A DNA stretch of 64,000 nt from SG8-30 sp963695085 (GTDB lineage Bacteria; Pseudomonadota; Gammaproteobacteria; Steroidobacterales; Steroidobacteraceae): assembly GCA_963695085.1 (NCBI GenBank), contig CAVOFV010000002.1, forward strand, positions 62,001 through 126,000, in the 5' to 3' direction. Below, piece by piece: positions 1-8,484 of this stretch. Position 1 is the first letter of the stretch. Each line of letters starts with the position of its first letter. Made by a program: the position numbers and the translations under genes. A model generated the notes under the pieces. That model had not been told where the DNA came from, made no database searches, and saw only the letters and a list, made by a program, of their open reading frames with translations.

Positions 1-95
1 CCACGCTGCAACTCGAGGAGCTGGCGCGCACCCAGCCTGAAGTCGAGCCGTTCGTGGCGTTCCTGAAGACCGCGACCCGCAGCGTGATCAGGTAG
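1..95 (+). CDS. lpxA: LpxA, acyl-ACP--UDP-N-acetylglucosamine O-acyltransferase, C-terminal fragment
   Basis: This is the last 30 codons of a gene that begins left of the window, ending at TAG 93-95. The peptide has an acidic helix (EELARTQPEVEPF) and ends with a basic tail (TRSVIR). That matches the C-terminal helical domain of LpxA, which commonly ends in a phrase like RGIIR. LpxA adds the first hydroxyacyl chain to UDP-GlcNAc in lipid A synthesis. The next gene is lpxB, the usual neighbour, which supports the call. Only the tail is visible, so the identity rests on this short match and on context. Confidence 0.7.
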   Translation, partial: TLQLEELARTQPEVEPFVAFLKTATRSVIR

Positions 96-111
96 TGAGC
101 CGCCCAGGGCG

Positions 112-1305
112 ATGACCATGCCGCCCCGCGAACTCCGCATCGGCATCGTCGCCGGCGAGACTTCCGGCGACAACCTCGGCGCGGCATTCATGCTCGCGCT
201 GCGCGAAATCCGCCCCGATGCGCAGTTCTTCGGAATCGCCGGGCCGCGCATGGCGGCCGCCGGCTGCGAGCAGTGGGAGCCCGCCGAGGCGCTGGCCGTC
301 ATGGGCCTGTTCGAGGTGGTCACGCACCTGCCGCGGCTGCTGGCCCTGCGCCGCCGCATCCGCTCGCGCATGGTGGCGGCGCAGCCCGATGTCTTCATCG
401 GCGTCGATGCGCCGGAGTTCAACCTCAACCTCGCGCCGGCGCTGCACGCCGCGGGCATCCGCACGGTGCAGTACGTCAGCCCGCAGGTCTGGGCCTGGCG
501 CCAGGGGCGGGTGGCCCGCATGGCGGGGTTCCTCGACCTCGTGCTGTGCCTGCTGCCGTTCGAGCAGCGTTTCTACGACCAACGCGGGCTGGACGCCGAG
601 TTCGTCGGCCACCCGCTGGCCGACCAGTTGCCGATCGAGCCGGACCGGGCCGCGGCCCGCACGAGACTGGGGCTGCCGGCCGCTGCCGAAGTGGTGGCGG
701 TGCTGCCGGGCAGCCGGCGCGGCGAGGTGGCCCGGCTGGCGGGAGACTTTGCCGGCGCGGCCGCGTGGCTCGCGGAGCGGCGCCCTGGCCTGCGCTTCGT
801 CGCGCCGATGGCCGGCGCGGGCGCGCATGCCGCGTTCTCGGCAGCGCTCGAGGCGCGGGCGCCGGGCGTCGCGGTGCAACTCCTCGACGGCGATTCGCAG
901 CTGGCGCTGACGGCGGCGGACGTGGCGCTGGTCGCCTCGGGGACCGCGACGCTCGAGACGCTGTTGTGCAAGCGGCCCATGGTCGTGGCCTACCGGCTCG
1001 GCGCCGCAAGCGCCTGGCTGATCCGTTCCTTCGGGATGATGAAGGCGCCGTATTTCTCGCAGCCGAACCTGTTGGCCGGCAGCCAGGTCGTGCCGGAACT
1101 GTTCCAGTCCGAGGTGACGGCGCAGCGGCTTGGTGCGGAACTGCTGCACTGGCTCGACCACCCGGCGCAGTGCCAGGCCCTGGCGCTGCGGTTCGCCGGC
1201 ATCCACGCGGTGCTGCGTCGCGGCGCCAGCGACCGCGCGGCGCGGGCGGTGCTGCGGTTGCTGGCGGCCGAACAGGGTCCGGCCCCCGCAGCGACCGGCA
1301 GATGA
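112..1305 (+). CDS. lpxB: LpxB, lipid-A-disaccharide synthase
   Basis: 397 aa, close to the family length (about 380-390). LpxB is a peripheral inner-membrane glycosyltransferase (GT19). It joins UDP-2,3-diacylglucosamine to lipid X, giving the tetra-acyl disaccharide of lipid A. The N-terminal glycine-rich motif GETSGD (residues 15-20) matches the family GEASGD signature, and QYVSPQVWAWR and the nucleotide-binding stretch LLPGSRRGEV are also present. ATG at 112 was chosen; an in-frame ATG at 118 is possible. Its stop TGA (1303-1305) overlaps the start of rnhB by four bases, so the two are probably translationally coupled. Confidence 0.95.
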   Translation: MTMPPRELRIGIVAGETSGDNLGAAFMLALREIRPDAQFFGIAGPRMAAAGCEQWEPAEALAVMGLFEVVTHLPRLLALRRRIRSRMVAAQPDVFIGVDAPEFNLNLAPALHAAGIRTVQYVSPQVWAWRQGRVARMAGFLDLVLCLLPFEQRFYDQRGLDAEFVGHPLADQLPIEPDRAAARTRLGLPAAAEVVAVLPGSRRGEVARLAGDFAGAAAWLAERRPGLRFVAPMAGAGAHAAFSAALEARAPGVAVQLLDGDSQLALTAADVALVASGTATLETLLCKRPMVVAYRLGAASAWLIRSFGMMKAPYFSQPNLLAGSQVVPELFQSEVTAQRLGAELLHWLDHPAQCQALALRFAGIHAVLRRGASDRAARAVLRLLAAEQGPAPAATGR

Positions 1306-1982
1306 ACAAGCGCGGTGCCTTCGTCCATGGTCCGCCGGGGCCAGACCGTGGACCGGAGTCCGGCGCCCCCAGCAGCCAGACCAGGAAGCCTGGCGCTGCG
1401 CAGCGGGTCGCCGGCGTGGACGAAGCCGGCCGCGGCCCGCTGGCCGGCCCGGTATTCGCGGCCGCGGTGATCCTCGACCCGACGCGGCCCCTCGCGGGAC
1501 TGCGCGACTCGAAGCGCCTCGCGCCGGCGGTGCGCGAACGGCTGGCGCTGCTGATCCGCGCCCGGTCGCTGGCGTGGGGCATCGGGCTCGCCGACGCGGA
1601 GGAGGTCGACGTCCTGAACGTGCTCGGCGCCACCTGGCTGGCGATGCGGCGCGCGCTGCTGGCGCTGCCGCTGAGCCCGGCCCTGGTCCAGGTGGACGGC
1701 AACCGCCTGCCGCCGCGCGGGCTGCTCGGCTTCACCTGCACGTGGCGCGCCGAGGTGGGCGGCGACGACCGTATCGCCGCCATCAGCGCGGCATCCATCC
1801 TGGCCAAGACCGCCCGCGACGCCTGGATGCGCGAGGCGGCGCGCGTCTATCCCGGCTACGGTTTCGAGGTCCACAAGGGCTACCCGACAACCGAGCACCT
1901 TCAGGCACTTGCGAGGCTCGGCCCCTGCCGGCTGCACCGGCGCAGTTTCGGTCCCGTAAGATTCCTCTCGTCACCGGCCTGA
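1302..1982 (+). CDS. rnhB: RnhB, ribonuclease HII
   Basis: 226 aa. RNase HII removes ribonucleotides and RNA from RNA-DNA duplexes. The catalytic residues are visible: D40-E41 in VDEAGRGPLAGP, D132 in VQVDGNRLPP, and D173 in SILAKTARD. The core starts only at about residue 36, so there is an extra Pro/Gly-rich N-terminal stretch of about 35 residues that RNase HII proteins normally lack. The ATG at 1302 overlaps the lpxB stop (ATGA), which favours it as start, but no strong Shine-Dalgarno sequence is visible and a shorter protein is possible. The stop overlaps the ATG of dnaE. Confidence 0.9.
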   Translation: MNKRGAFVHGPPGPDRGPESGAPSSQTRKPGAAQRVAGVDEAGRGPLAGPVFAAAVILDPTRPLAGLRDSKRLAPAVRERLALLIRARSLAWGIGLADAEEVDVLNVLGATWLAMRRALLALPLSPALVQVDGNRLPPRGLLGFTCTWRAEVGGDDRIAAISAASILAKTARDAWMREAARVYPGYGFEVHKGYPTTEHLQALARLGPCRLHRRSFGPVRFLSSPA

Positions 1983-4900
1983 TGCGGCGCCCGTCGATGC
2001 CAGAATTCGTGCACCTGCGTGTCCACACCGAGTATTCGCTCGTGGACGGCGTCGTGCGCGTGCCGCGCCTCATGCAGGCGGTGGCGGACGCGGGCATGCC
2101 GGCGGTCGCGCTGACCGACGAGTGCAACCTGTTCGCGATGGTCAAGTTCTACCGCGCGGCGCAGGCCAGCGGGGTCAAGCCCCTGATCGGGGTGGACCTG
2201 CTGCTGCACGAGGCTGACGAGCGCGGCGACGGCTCGCGGCTCACCCTGCTGGCGCAGAACTACGACGGCTATCGCAACCTCGCGCGGCTGGTGACGCGCG
2301 CCTACCGGACCGGGCAGCGCCGCGGCGTGCCGATGGTGGACCGCACGTGGCTGGACGGGCAAGCCACGGCGCACACGATCGCGCTGTCGGGCGGGCATGC
2401 CGGCGACGTCGGGCGCGCGCTGCTGGCCGGGCGCGCCGACGAGGCCGCGCGGCTGCTGGCGGAGTGGCTGGCGCTGTTCCCGGACCGCTACTACGTGGAG
2501 GTGCAGCGCACCGGAAGGCCCGGCGAGGAAGAATACATCCACGCCGTGCTGCCGCTGCTGCAGGCCCGGCCGGCGCCGGTGGTCGCCACCAACGACGTAC
2601 GCTTCCTCGGGCCGGACGAATTCGAGGCGCACGAGGCGCGCGTCTGCATTCAGCAGGGCGCGCTGCTCGACGACCCGGCGCGGCCGCGGACCTACACCGC
2701 GCAGCAGTACCTGCGCACGCCGGCCGAGATGGCCGCGCTGTTCGAGGACCTGCCGGAGGCGCTCGAGAATTCGGTCGAGATCGCGCGACGCTGCTCGGTC
2801 GAGGTGCCGCTGGGCGAGTCGTTCATGCCGGCCTTCCCGGTGCCGCAGGGCCTGACCGCCGGCGCCTTCCTGCGCAAGGAAGCGAGCGCCGGGCTGCAGG
2901 CGCGGCTGGCCGCCGCGGCGCGCGCGCCGCAGGCGCTGGCCAGGAACATCCCGCGACAGGACTACGACCGGCGGCTCGCGCTCGAGGTCGACGTCATCTG
3001 CCAGATGGGCTTCGAGGGCTACTTCCTGATCGTCGCGGACTTCATACGCTGGGCCCGCGACAACGGCGTGCCGGTGGGGCCGGGCCGCGGGTCCGGCGCG
3101 GGTTCGCTGGTGGCGTGGACGCTGGGCATCACCGACCTCGACCCGCTGCAGCACGACCTGCTGTTCGAGCGCTTCCTGAACCCGGAGCGCGTCTCGATGC
3201 CGGACTTCGACGTGGACTTCTGCATGGAGGGCCGCGACCGCGTCATCGACTACGTGGCGCGCAGTTATGGCCGCGAACGGGTCTCGCAGATCATCACCTT
3301 CGGCACCATGGCGGCGCGCGCGGTCGTGCGCGACGTGGGGCGGGTGCTGGGCCACCCGTACGGGTTCGTGGACAGCATCGCCAAGCTGGTGCCGTTCGAG
3401 CTGGGCATCACGCTGGACGAGGCGCTGGCCAAGGAGCCCGAGCTCAGGCGCCGCCACGAGGCCGAGGACGGCGTGCGCGACCTGATCGACCTGGCGCGGT
3501 CGCTGGAGGGGCTGGCGCGCAACGCTGGCACCCATGCGGGCGGCGTCGTGATCGCGCCGTCGCAGCTGACCGACTTCACGGCGCTGTACTGCGAGCAGGG
3601 CAGCGACGTGGTGCTGACCCAGCTGGACAAGGACGACGTCGAGCACATCGGCCTGGTCAAGTTCGACTTCCTCGGCCTGCGCACGCTGACCATCATTGCG
3701 CGCACCGTCGCGCTGGTGAATCGCGGTCGCAGCGCCCGCGGCGAACCGGAACTGGACATCAGCGCGCTGCCGCTCGACGATGCCGCGACCTTCCGCCTGC
3801 TCAAGTCCTGCCGCACGACCGCCGTGTTCCAGCTCGAGTCGCGCGGCATGAAGGACCTGGTTCGCCGGCTGCAGCCCGACTGCTTCGAGGACATCGTCGC
3901 GCTGGTTGCGCTGTTCCGCCCGGGCCCGCTGCAGTCGGGGATGGTCGACGACTTCATCGACCGCAAGCACGACCGCACCGGCCGCCGTATCGACTACCTG
4001 CACCCGCGCCTCGAGCCGGCGCTGAAGCCGACCTACGGCGTGATCCTGTACCAGGAGCAGGTCATGCAGATCGCACAGGTGCTGGCCGGTTACACGCTCG
4101 GCGGGGCGGACCTGCTGCGGCGCGCAATGGGCAAGAAGAAGCCCGAGGAAATGGCCAAGCAGCGCTCGGTGTTCGTGGACGGCGCGACCGCGCAGGGCGT
4201 GCCGGCCGCGCTGGCGGCGCACATCTTCGACCTGATGGAGAAATTCGCGGGCTACGGTTTCAACCGCTCGCACTCGGCGGCCTACGCGATGCTGGCCTAC
4301 CAGACCGCCTGGCTGAAGGCGCACCACCCGGAGGCCTTCATGGCGGCGGTGCTGTCGTCGGACATGGACAAGACCGACAAGGTCGTGACCATCTTCAACG
4401 AGTGCGCCAGCATGGGCCTCGAGGTGCTGCCGCCCGACGTCAATGCCTCGGCGTACGACTTCACCGTGGCGGGCGAGGCCCGCATCCGCTACGGGCTGGG
4501 CGCGGTGAAGGGCGTGGGCCAGGCGGTCATCGAGGCGCTGGTCGAGGAACGCGAAGCCGGCGGCCCGTTCCGGGACCTGGCCGACCTGTGCGCGCGCATC
4601 GACCTGCAGCGCGTCAACCGCCGCGCCCTGGAAGCGCTGATCAAGGCCGGCAGCCTCGATGCGCTCGGGTCCAATCGCGCGACGCTGATGCACGGCCTGC
4701 CCGCGGCGCTGCAGCTCGGCGAGCAGCGGGCGCACGCGCGCCAGGCGCGCCAGGTGGACCTGTTCGGGCTGGCCACGCCCAACGCCGCGGCCGGCGTGCC
4801 GCCGCCGCTCAGGGTCGAGCCGCAGCCGGACTGGCCGGAGTCCCTGCGCCTGCAGTACGAGCGGGACACGCTGGGGCTGTTCCTGACCGGCCACCCGATC

Positions 4901-5515
4901 GCGGAATACGAGGCCGAGCTGGCCGCCATGGTGTCCGGCCGCATCGCCGACGTGACGGCCGGCCGCGCGGTGGGCGAGTCGCGCGGCTTCGGCGGCGGCA
5001 AGCCGGTGACGGTCGCGGGGCTGGTGCTCGAGGTGCGCCGCCGCGGCAACCGCACGACGCTGCTGCTCGACGACCGCAGCGGCCAGATCGAGGTGTCGCT
5101 GTTCGATGACGTGCTGCAGCAGTACCGCGAGCTGATCGTGCGCGACGCGATCCTGCTGGTCGAGGGCCAGCTGCGCTTCGACGACTTCATCGAGGACTGG
5201 CGCCTGCAGGCGCGCAAGCTGACCCAGCTGGACGCCATCCGCGAGCGCGAGGCGCGGCGCATCGTGCTGCGCTGGCCGGCCAACGGCGACGGCGCGCGGC
5301 TGATCGGCGAACTGGAAGGCATCCTGGCGCCGTACCGCAGTGGCCGCTGCGGCATCGCCCTGCAGTATTCGTCGGACGACGCCCGTGCCGCCATCGCGCT
5401 GGGCGAGGAATGGCGCGTGCGGCCGACGCGCGAGCTCATCGAGCGGCTGGGCCAGCTGGTCGGGCGGGACGGGGTGCGGGTGGTGTACGGCAAGCAGGGC
5501 GCGGATGGTGGATAG
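1982..5515 (+). CDS. dnaE: DnaE, DNA polymerase III alpha subunit
   Basis: 1177 aa; this is the replicative polymerase catalytic subunit. The PHP domain comes first (FVHLRVHTEYSLVDG near residue 10). The C-family polymerase core follows: GPGRGSGAGSLVAW near 367 and the catalytic aspartates in MPDFDVDFC (about 406-413). Helix-hairpin-helix sequences come next, then the OB fold near the C-terminus (VTVAGLVLEVRRRGNRTTLLL). The first ATG (1982) overlaps the rnhB stop as ATGA. The ATG at 1997 (MPEFVHLRVH) matches the usual family N-terminus better, so the true start could be either. It sits in the classic lpxB-rnhB-dnaE-accA order. Confidence 0.96.
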   Translation: MRRPSMPEFVHLRVHTEYSLVDGVVRVPRLMQAVADAGMPAVALTDECNLFAMVKFYRAAQASGVKPLIGVDLLLHEADERGDGSRLTLLAQNYDGYRNLARLVTRAYRTGQRRGVPMVDRTWLDGQATAHTIALSGGHAGDVGRALLAGRADEAARLLAEWLALFPDRYYVEVQRTGRPGEEEYIHAVLPLLQARPAPVVATNDVRFLGPDEFEAHEARVCIQQGALLDDPARPRTYTAQQYLRTPAEMAALFEDLPEALENSVEIARRCSVEVPLGESFMPAFPVPQGLTAGAFLRKEASAGLQARLAAAARAPQALARNIPRQDYDRRLALEVDVICQMGFEGYFLIVADFIRWARDNGVPVGPGRGSGAGSLVAWTLGITDLDPLQHDLLFERFLNPERVSMPDFDVDFCMEGRDRVIDYVARSYGRERVSQIITFGTMAARAVVRDVGRVLGHPYGFVDSIAKLVPFELGITLDEALAKEPELRRRHEAEDGVRDLIDLARSLEGLARNAGTHAGGVVIAPSQLTDFTALYCEQGSDVVLTQLDKDDVEHIGLVKFDFLGLRTLTIIARTVALVNRGRSARGEPELDISALPLDDAATFRLLKSCRTTAVFQLESRGMKDLVRRLQPDCFEDIVALVALFRPGPLQSGMVDDFIDRKHDRTGRRIDYLHPRLEPALKPTYGVILYQEQVMQIAQVLAGYTLGGADLLRRAMGKKKPEEMAKQRSVFVDGATAQGVPAALAAHIFDLMEKFAGYGFNRSHSAAYAMLAYQTAWLKAHHPEAFMAAVLSSDMDKTDKVVTIFNECASMGLEVLPPDVNASAYDFTVAGEARIRYGLGAVKGVGQAVIEALVEEREAGGPFRDLADLCARIDLQRVNRRALEALIKAGSLDALGSNRATLMHGLPAALQLGEQRAHARQARQVDLFGLATPNAAAGVPPPLRVEPQPDWPESLRLQYERDTLGLFLTGHPIAEYEAELAAMVSGRIADVTAGRAVGESRGFGGGKPVTVAGLVLEVRRRGNRTTLLLDDRSGQIEVSLFDDVLQQYRELIVRDAILLVEGQLRFDDFIEDWRLQARKLTQLDAIREREARRIVLRWPANGDGARLIGELEGILAPYRSGRCGIALQYSSDDARAAIALGEEWRVRPTRELIERLGQLVGRDGVRVVYGKQGADGG

Positions 5516-5563
5516 CACCTTGTATTACACTGCCGGCAACCGAGACACGGGCGGTGCCCTGCG

Positions 5564-6529
5564 ATGACGCTGCAGTTCCTGGACTTCGAACAACCGATCG
5601 CCGAGCTCGAGGCGAAGATCGAGGAGCTCAAGTTCCTCGGTGACGACGCCGACGTCGCCCTCGACCTGGTCGAGGAAGTGAAGCGGCTCGAGGCGAAGAG
5701 CAGGGCGCTGACCACCAGCATCTTCGCCAACCTCAACTCGTGGCAGATCACCCAGCTGGCGCGGCACCCGCAGCGCCCGTACACGCTCGACTACATCCCG
5801 ATGCTGTTCACCGAGTTCGTCGAACTGCACGGCGACCGCATGTACGCGGACGACTCGGCCATGGTCGGCGGCACGGCGCGGCTCGGCGGCCGCCCGGTCA
5901 TGCTGATCGGTCAGCAGAAGGGTCGCGACACCAAGGAACGCGTGCGGCGCAACTACGGCATGCCGAAGCCGGAGGGCTACCGCAAGGCGCTTCGGCTGAT
6001 GAAGCTGGCGGAGCGCTTCCGGCTGCCGGTGATCACCCTGATCGACACGCCGGGCGCCTACCCGGGCATCGGTTCAGAAGAACGCAACCAGTCGGAAGCC
6101 ATCGCCCGCAACCTGTTCGAGATGGCCGAGCTGGGCGTGCCCGTGGTCAGCTGCGTGATCGGCGAGGGCGGCTCGGGCGGCGCGCTGGCGATCGGCGTCT
6201 GCGACCGGCTGTTGATGCTCCAGTACAGCATCTACTCGGTGATCTCGCCGGAGGGCTGTGCCTCGATACTGTGGAAGAGCGCCGACAAGCGCGAGCTGGC
6301 GGCCGAGGCCATGGGCGTGACGGCGGAGCGGCTGCGGCGTCTCAGGCTGGTGGACGAGATCCTGCGCGAGCCGCTCGGCGGCGCGCACCGCGACCCGCAG
6401 GCGATGGCCGAGTCGCTCAAGGCCGCGCTGACACGCCACCTCGAGGAGATGGCGGGACTGCCGACCGCGGACCTGCTCGCGCGCCGGCAACTGCGGCTGC
6501 GCGGCTTCGGCGTGTTCGGCGAGGCATGA
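5564..6529 (+). CDS. accA: AccA, acetyl-CoA carboxylase carboxyltransferase subunit alpha
   Basis: 321 aa, the usual length. AccA forms the A2B2 carboxyltransferase with AccD and makes malonyl-CoA in the first committed step of fatty acid synthesis. Recognisable stretches are the N-terminal helix LDFEQPIAELEAKIEEL, GQQKGRDTKERVRRNYGM, LIDTPGAYPGIGSEERNQSE, and GEGGSGGALAIGVCDR with SPEGCASILWK (crotonase-like fold, oxyanion hole). It follows dnaE after 48 bases. A TATTACACT sequence at about 5522-5530 could be a -10 region, but no convincing -35 accompanies it, so co-transcription with dnaE remains possible. Confidence 0.97.
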   Translation: MTLQFLDFEQPIAELEAKIEELKFLGDDADVALDLVEEVKRLEAKSRALTTSIFANLNSWQITQLARHPQRPYTLDYIPMLFTEFVELHGDRMYADDSAMVGGTARLGGRPVMLIGQQKGRDTKERVRRNYGMPKPEGYRKALRLMKLAERFRLPVITLIDTPGAYPGIGSEERNQSEAIARNLFEMAELGVPVVSCVIGEGGSGGALAIGVCDRLLMLQYSIYSVISPEGCASILWKSADKRELAAEAMGVTAERLRRLRLVDEILREPLGGAHRDPQAMAESLKAALTRHLEEMAGLPTADLLARRQLRLRGFGVFGEA

Positions 6530-6592
6530 GGGCGGCAGACCCGGGCACGCGCAAGACCGCGATCCGTGCGGGTTCGCACCGCCCCTGAGACG

Positions 6593-7948
6593 ATGACAGC
6601 GCAATTCAACGCCGAGCTCCTCAGGCAGTCGCTCGCGGCGCTGATCCCGCCGTTTCCACGCGCGCAGCTGTGTATCGCGCTGTCCGGCGGCCTGGACTCG
6701 GTCGCGTTGCTGCATGCCGCGCATGAACTCGCCGGGCGCGAGCCGGGCCTGGCGCTGCGCGCCGTGCACGTCGACCACGGGCTGCAGCCGCAGTCCGGTT
6801 CGTGGGCCGCGCACTGTGCGACGACCTGCGCCGGGCTCGGCGTGCCGCTCACCGTCATCGGCCTGCGGCTGGCGATCGGCAAGGGCGCCAGCGTCGAGGC
6901 CGAGGCGCGCAGCGCGCGCTATGTGGCGCTGGCCGGCGCCTTGCAGCAAGGCGAGTGGCTGCTGACCGCGCAGCATGCCGACGACCAGTTCGAGACGGTG
7001 CTGCTGCAACTGCTGCGCGGCGCCGGGGTGGCGGGCCTCGCGGCCATGCCGGACGCGGCGCCGCTCGGCCGCGGCACGCACCTCCGGCCGCTGCTCGACG
7101 TCACGCGCGCCGGGCTGCAGGCGTATGCCGCGGACGCGGGGCTCGCGTGGATCGAGGACCCGATGAACGAGGATTCCTGCTACGACCGGGCATGGCTGCG
7201 GCACGCGATCCTGCCGGCGCTGCGCGCGCGCTTCCCGTCGGCAGCGCGCACCATCGGGCGCAGCGCCCGGCATTTCGCGGAAGCACAGGTGCTGCTCGAG
7301 GCGCTGGCCGACGCGGATGCGGCGCCGCTGCTGGCGGGCGGCCGGCTTGTCGTGGCGCCGTTGCTGGCACTGCCCCGGCCGCGACAGGTCAATGTGCTGC
7401 GCCGGTGGCTGGCGACGCGGGGTCTCGGCGCGCCGTCCGCCGCGAAGCTTGAGACCATCCTCGATACGGTGCTGGCGGCGCGCGTAGACGCGGTCCCCAG
7501 GGTGAGCTGGGCAACGGGCGAGGTGCGACGCTACCGCGGGCGCCTGTACGCCATGGCGCCGCTGGGGCCGCAGCCCGATCCGGCGTGGCACGGCGACATT
7601 GCGCCCGGCGGCACGCTGCCATTGCCGAATGGGCTCGGCGCGCTGTCATTGAGGCCGTCGGCGGGCCAGGGCATCCCGGTGGGCGCGCTGCGCGGGCCAC
7701 TGTCGGTGCGGTTCCGGCGGGGCGGCGAGCGCCTGCGGCCGGTCGGTCGCGGGCCGGTGGCGCACACGCTCAAGAACCTGTGCCAGGAGGCGGGCATCGT
7801 GCCGTGGATGCGGTCGCGGCTGCCGCTGCTGTTCGTCGGGTCAAGACTCGCCGCGGTCGGGGACTTGTGGGTCGACGCGGAACTGGCCGCCGCGCCCGGC
7901 GAGGCGGCCTGCGCGCCAGTCTGGGACGGACGCCCGGACCCGTTCTAG
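6593..7948 (+). CDS. tilS: TilS, tRNA(Ile)-lysidine synthase
   Basis: 451 aa from ATG 6593. An upstream in-frame ATG at 6566 would add nine residues; 6593 is preferred because it starts directly before the conserved domain. TilS changes C34 of the CAU-anticodon tRNA-Ile to lysidine, which is essential for reading AUA. The PP-loop SGGLDS is at residues 31-36, followed by VHVDHGLQPQS and AQHADDQFETVLLQLLRG. The C-terminal tRNA-binding domain ends with FRRGGERLRPVGRGPVAHTLK. It follows accA as in Escherichia and Pseudomonas. The next gene (pilE) is convergent, ten bases away, with no obvious terminator hairpin. Confidence 0.94.
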   Translation: MTAQFNAELLRQSLAALIPPFPRAQLCIALSGGLDSVALLHAAHELAGREPGLALRAVHVDHGLQPQSGSWAAHCATTCAGLGVPLTVIGLRLAIGKGASVEAEARSARYVALAGALQQGEWLLTAQHADDQFETVLLQLLRGAGVAGLAAMPDAAPLGRGTHLRPLLDVTRAGLQAYAADAGLAWIEDPMNEDSCYDRAWLRHAILPALRARFPSAARTIGRSARHFAEAQVLLEALADADAAPLLAGGRLVVAPLLALPRPRQVNVLRRWLATRGLGAPSAAKLETILDTVLAARVDAVPRVSWATGEVRRYRGRLYAMAPLGPQPDPAWHGDIAPGGTLPLPNGLGALSLRPSAGQGIPVGALRGPLSVRFRRGGERLRPVGRGPVAHTLKNLCQEAGIVPWMRSRLPLLFVGSRLAAVGDLWVDAELAAAPGEAACAPVWDGRPDPF

Positions 7949-7958
7949 GCTGGACGCT

Positions 7959-8408
7959 TCAGCGCCAGCACTCGGCCGTGTTGTCCGCGGCGGCTGCGTT
8001 TGCGGCCGTGCGGATGCTTCGCTCGTTGATCCTGAAGGTGCGGCAGTCGGTGTCCTGGAACTGGTTGCCGCCCGCGGTCGCGACGGCCGAGACCGTGTAG
8101 CTGGTCTGGTTGGCCGCGTCGATCGCGAGGGCGTACCAGCCGTTCTGGCTGGCAGCGGTACCCTGCAGCGCGAGCCCCGCGCAGTCGGGTGCGGCAGCGA
8201 TGGCGGTCGCGTAGGTGGTGCACTGCAGGTAGAACTTCTCCTGGGCCGTCGCGAGCACCAGCAACGCGTCCTTGGCATCCGAGCGCTGGCTGCGCATCAC
8301 GTAGTCGCGGTAGGAGGGCACCGCGACGGCGGTGAGGATGCCGATGATGATCATCACGACGACCAGTTCGATCAGGGTCATGCCGCGTTGTCTGTTCATT
8401 CGTTTCAT
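7959..8408 (-). CDS. pilE: PilE-type minor pilin of the type IV pilus
   Basis: 149 aa. The short basic leader ends in glycine, followed by MTLIELVVVMIIIGILTAVA, the class III prepilin signal and N-terminal helix with glutamate at mature position 5. PilD-type peptidase would cut after the glycine. Four cysteines (LQC, APDC, DTDC and AECWR at the C-terminus) could form disulfides. It is the last gene of the operon, the place of PilE in Pseudomonas aeruginosa fimU-pilVWXY1Y2E. The ATG at 8408 has GGAA about eight bases upstream; an ATG at 8399 would give an even shorter leader. It probably works in the pilus tip with PilV, PilW, PilX, FimT and PilY1. Confidence 0.88.
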   Translation of the reverse strand: MKRMNRQRGMTLIELVVVMIIIGILTAVAVPSYRDYVMRSQRSDAKDALLVLATAQEKFYLQCTTYATAIAAAPDCAGLALQGTAASQNGWYALAIDAANQTSYTVSAVATAGGNQFQDTDCRTFRINERSIRTAANAAAADNTAECWR

Positions 8409-8484
8409 GTGGGTTCCGCGAATTGCTGCCTGGATGCCGTTGCCGGCTGGCCGCCCGGCCGCTGGCGCGGCCGGGCGGGCCCGG

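Noticed and set aside
1901..5518. A 1205-codon open frame opposite dnaE, and similar long frames opposite other genes
   Set aside because: The translation is rich in Arg, Gln, His and Ala with no domain. Such antisense frames are expected in very GC-rich DNA when the true gene uses G/C in third positions.
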